A stretch of 64,000 bases of DNA from Enterobacter huaxiensis (lineage in GTDB: Bacteria; Pseudomonadota; Gammaproteobacteria; Enterobacterales; Enterobacteriaceae): positions 2,914,001 through 2,978,000 of the forward strand of contig NZ_CP043342.1 of assembly GCF_003594935.2 (NCBI RefSeq), read 5' to 3'. The position numbers and the translations under genes are program-made. Of this stretch, positions 61,364-64,000 are shown piece after piece. The first letter of the stretch is position 1; every line of letters starts with the position of its first letter. The notes under the pieces were generated by a model, which had not been told where the DNA came from, made no database searches, and was given only the letters and a program-made list of their open reading frames with translations.

Positions 61364-62413
61364 TTACTCAGGGTCAGGAATGCCCAGCGTGGTATTCAGT
61401 CGGCCACGAGATTTATTAAAGATTTTATTCCCGTTTTCACGACCCGCGCGACGGCGGCGCTGTTCTTCTTCCGGCAATACGCTCTCTTCACTGCACAGCT
61501 CGCTACAGCATCCATTATATTTCTCAGCGCAGGTCGGGCACTGAATAAACAGCAGATGGCAGCCATCATTCTTGCAGTTGGTATGGGTATCGCACGGCGC
61601 ACCGCACTGGTGGCAGTGAGAAATCACATCGTCTGAAATACGCTCGCCCATACGCTCGTCAAAAACAAAGTTTTTACCAATAAAGCGAACCGGCAGCCCT
61701 TGCTCACGGGCGCGGCGTGCATATTCGATGATGCCGCCTTCAATATGCCAGACTTTATTAAAGCCGTTGTGCTTCATCCACGCGCTGGCCTTTTCACAGC
61801 GGATCCCGCCGGTGCAGTACATAACGATTTTTTTATCTTTATGTTCCTGCATCATCTCAACCGCTTTCGGCAGCTGCTCGCGGAAGGTGTCTGCCGGGAT
61901 TTCCATCGCGTTCTCGAAGTGCCCCACTTCGTATTCGTAGTGGTTACGCATGTCGATGAACACCGCATCAGGGTCGTCAAGCATGGCGTTCACTTCGGCG
62001 GCTTTGAGGTATTCCCCCACGTCGCCCGCATTAAAGCTCGGATCGTCAATCCCGTCGGCCACGATGCGCTCGCGCACCTTCATGCGCAGCACCCAGAATG
62101 ATTTCCCGTCATCGTCGAGGGCGATATTCAGGCGCACATCGTTAAGTGCCGGATCGAAACCGTAGAGAAAATCGCGAAATGCGCTGACGTTGCTTTCCGG
62201 GACGCTAATCTGGGCATTAATGCCCTCACGCGCGAGATACACGCGGCCAAAGACATTCAGGGCTGTGAAGGCCTGGTAAAGCGCATCACGGGTCGCCTGC
62301 GGATCGTTAATCGTGAAGTATTTATAGAATGAGATTGTCGTGCGCGGTTCGGTTTCAGCTAACATACGCGCTTTCAACATCTCATTCGATACGCGGTTGT
62401 GTAACACTGGCAT
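61364..62413 (-). CDS. trhO: tRNA uridine-34 5-hydroxylase TrhO (YceA), rhodanese domain
   Basis: Makes 5-hydroxyuridine at wobble U34 of tRNAs using molecular oxygen. An acylphosphatase-like N-terminus is followed by a rhodanese domain with the active-site loop [15 protein letters not shown]; the C-terminus has a Cys-rich motif ([30 protein letters not shown]). ATG 62413 gives [10 protein letters not shown] and 349 residues (E. coli 350). It diverges from lpxL. Confidence 0.95.
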   Translation of the reverse strand: MPVLHNRVSNEMLKARMLAETEPRTTISFYKYFTINDPQATRDALYQAFTALNVFGRVYLAREGINAQISVPESNVSAFRDFLYGFDPALNDVRLNIALDDDGKSFWVLRMKVRERIVADGIDDPSFNAGDVGEYLKAAEVNAMLDDPDAVFIDMRNHYEYEVGHFENAMEIPADTFREQLPKAVEMMQEHKDKKIVMYCTGGIRCEKASAWMKHNGFNKVWHIEGGIIEYARRAREQGLPVRFIGKNFVFDERMGERISDDVISHCHQCGAPCDTHTNCKNDGCHLLFIQCPTCAEKYNGCCSELCSEESVLPEEEQRRRRAGRENGNKIFNKSRGRLNTTLGIPDPE

Positions 62414-62635
62414 GGTGTACAAGTCCTGCAATCAAGTGAGAGAAACAAAAAACGGTCGGCATCATATAGCAAACAAAGCTAATTTACATCCACACATTTT
62501 ACGCTACATTTCACACTGCCTGATTTAGCAGGCTTAACATTTGCTGTATTCGTGCACGTTTCGATGACAGACATTTTGGCTACGACTCAAAAAATGAGAC
62601 AATAGCCATTCAGGACGTTAGAACACAGGACAGAC
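62414..62635. promoter_or_regulatory. Divergent trhO/lpxL intergenic region
   Basis: 222 bases containing the promoters of trhO and lpxL; nothing further can be assigned. Confidence 0.4.
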
Positions 62636-63562
62636 ATGACCCAGTTACCGAAATTTACTGCCGCCCTCTTGCACCCCCGCTATTGGTTAACCTGGACAGG
62701 TGTTGGTTTTTTGTGGCTTCTCGTACAGCTCCCCTATCCTGTTTTGTTCCGCCTGGGAAAAGCCCTGGGGCGTATCGCTCTGCAGTTAATGAAACGCCGC
62801 GCTAAGATTGCTTACCGCAATCTTGAGCTCTGCTTTCCTCATATGAGCGAGCCAGAACGTCGCGATATGGTGGTAAAGAATTTCGAATCCGTTGGCATGG
62901 GGCTGATTGAGACGGGGATGGCATGGTTCTGGTCAAATAAGCGCATGACGCGCTGGACGGAAGTGGCGGGAACGGGCATGGAGCCTGTCCACACGCTTCA
63001 GGCGAATAAGACCGGCGTACTGCTGATTGGCATCCATTTCCTCACGCTTGAAATCGGCGCGCGTATGTTCGGCATGCAGGCACCGGGCATTGGTGTCTAT
63101 CGCCCGAATGATAACCCGGTGATTGATTTGCTGCAGACCTGGGGCCGCATGCGCTCCAATAAGAGCATGATCGATCGAAAAGATTTAAAGGGCATGATCC
63201 GCGCCCTGAAATCAGGCGAAGTCATTTGGTATGCCCCGGACCACGATTACGGCCGACAGGCCAGCGTATTTGTGCCTTTCTTTGCGGTTGACGAGGCGGC
63301 AACCACCTCGGGCACCTGGATGCTGGCACGGATGTCCAAAGCCGCCATCGTGCCTTTTGTTCCGCGCCGCAAACCGGACGGTTCGGGCTATCAGCTGATT
63401 ATGCTCGAACCCGAAATGACGCCACCGCTCGATGACGCAGAAACCACCGCGCGCTGGATGAACGGGGTTGTCGAGAAATGCATTATGCTCGCACCAGAAC
63501 AGTACATGTGGCTGCACCGTCGCTTTAAAACCCGGCCTGAAGGCGTCCCTTCTCGCTACTGA
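62636..63562 (+). CDS. lpxL: Lauroyl-Kdo2-lipid IVA acyltransferase LpxL (HtrB)
   Basis: Adds the laurate chain to Kdo2-lipid IVA at the inner membrane in late lipid A synthesis. The HX4(D/E) catalytic motif is HFLTLE in [17 protein letters not shown]. An N-terminal membrane helix ([19 protein letters not shown]) is present. It has 308 residues against 306 in E. coli, with the C-terminus [20 protein letters not shown] conserved. Confidence 0.97.
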   Translation: MTQLPKFTAALLHPRYWLTWTGVGFLWLLVQLPYPVLFRLGKALGRIALQLMKRRAKIAYRNLELCFPHMSEPERRDMVVKNFESVGMGLIETGMAWFWSNKRMTRWTEVAGTGMEPVHTLQANKTGVLLIGIHFLTLEIGARMFGMQAPGIGVYRPNDNPVIDLLQTWGRMRSNKSMIDRKDLKGMIRALKSGEVIWYAPDHDYGRQASVFVPFFAVDEAATTSGTWMLARMSKAAIVPFVPRRKPDGSGYQLIMLEPEMTPPLDDAETTARWMNGVVEKCIMLAPEQYMWLHRRFKTRPEGVPSRY

Positions 63563-63566
63563 TCCT

Positions 63567-63597
63567 CATGCGGCCCGGCGGGCCGCATGCTGTTTTA
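63567..63597 (+). terminator. Terminator of lpxL
   Basis: CATGCGGCCC (63567-63576) pairs with GGGCCGCATG (63580-63589), followed by CTGTTTT. Confidence 0.85.
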
Positions 63598-63703
63598 GCT
63601 TTAAAAGCTCCCCCTCATTGCGGCAATCATAACCCAGGCGCATAATTAGCAGGCTTATTACCTCACGAATTCTGGTGCCCTGCGCCACATGATGCGGAAT
63701 GTT

Positions 63704-64000
63704 ATGTCACCCTCAGATGCCCCCATAAACTGGAAGCGTAACCTCGCGGTTGCCTGGCTCGGCTGTTTTCTCACCGGCGCCGCTTTTAGCCTGGTTATGC
63801 CTTTTCTGCCCCTCTACATTGAACAGCTGGGGGTCACGGGCCACAGTGAACTGAATATGTGGTCCGGGCTGGTGTTCAGTATCACCTTTCTTTTTTCTGC
63901 CATTGCATCGCCGTTCTGGGGTGGGCTCGCCGATCGGAAAGGTCGCAAAATCATGCTGCTGCGATCGGCGCTCGGGATGTCCATCATCATGCTGCTCATG
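63704..64000 (+). CDS. mdtG: MFS multidrug efflux transporter MdtG (N-terminal part; truncated by window edge)
   Basis: The first 99 codons are present and the frame is open to the window edge. The start is ATG 63704 ([20 protein letters not shown]), with GGA six bases upstream. MFS helix 1 is [20 protein letters not shown], and motif A is [15 protein letters not shown]. In E. coli, where it is also called YceE, MdtG gives fosfomycin and deoxycholate resistance and is a marA/soxS/rob target. No MarA box was identified upstream. Confidence 0.93.
   Translation, partial: MSPSDAPINWKRNLAVAWLGCFLTGAAFSLVMPFLPLYIEQLGVTGHSELNMWSGLVFSITFLFSAIASPFWGGLADRKGRKIMLLRSALGMSIIMLLM

Overview
The window comes from a gammaproteobacterium of the family Enterobacteriaceae, most likely Enterobacter or a close relative. 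Almost every protein is a close, full-length match to an Escherichia coli K-12 protein as I remember it. Gene order follows the E. coli segment from lolC through ptsG, the fab cluster, rne and the flg operons to mdtG, with a few local differences. These are recognitions from memory; no database search was run.

Layout. (1) 1-6400: start of lolC, then ycfT, mfd and ldtC. (2) 6400-12250: bhsA/comR, an extra aerobactin-type TonB receptor (iutA) with a strong Fur box, then ycfJ and ndh. (3) 12250-18610: the leftward run hinT-ycfL-lpoB-thiK-nagZ-ycfP (purine hydrolase, cell-wall synthesis activator, thiamine salvage, muropeptide recycling), diverging from fhuE. (4) 18700-31070: ptsG, then the leftward run yceD-rpmF-plsX-fabH-fabD-fabG-acpP-fabF-pabC-mltG-tmk-holB-ycfH, which joins fatty-acid initiation to folate, dTMP and replication genes. 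(5) 31200-36620: yceF, rluC and rne with its long 5' leader. (6) 36630-38890: a LysR regulator diverging from an MFS exporter, not present here in E. coli. (7) 38950-50500: flagellar flgBCDEFGHIJ and flgKL leftward, flgA and flgMN rightward. (8) 50550-64000: murJ, mviM, yceH, rimJ, mdtH, yceB, pyrC, dinI, bssS, solA, yceO, yceJ, yceI, trhO, lpxL and the start of mdtG.

Regulatory sites can be read directly: Fur boxes (iutA, fhuE), an FNR site (ndh), an Mlc operator and the SgrS pairing region (ptsG), sigma-28 promoters (flgKL, flgMN), a PurR-like operator plus a start-site-switch hairpin (pyrC), and a LexA box (dinI).

I see no prophage, IS element, CRISPR array, rRNA or tRNA. The region is core chromosome. 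The features that stand out are the orphan iutA, the LysR/MFS pair, the absence of grxB between yceB and mdtH, a 15-bp motif shared upstream of iutA and fhuE, and a terminator-like hairpin in the yceD leader. I found no convincing undescribed multi-gene system.
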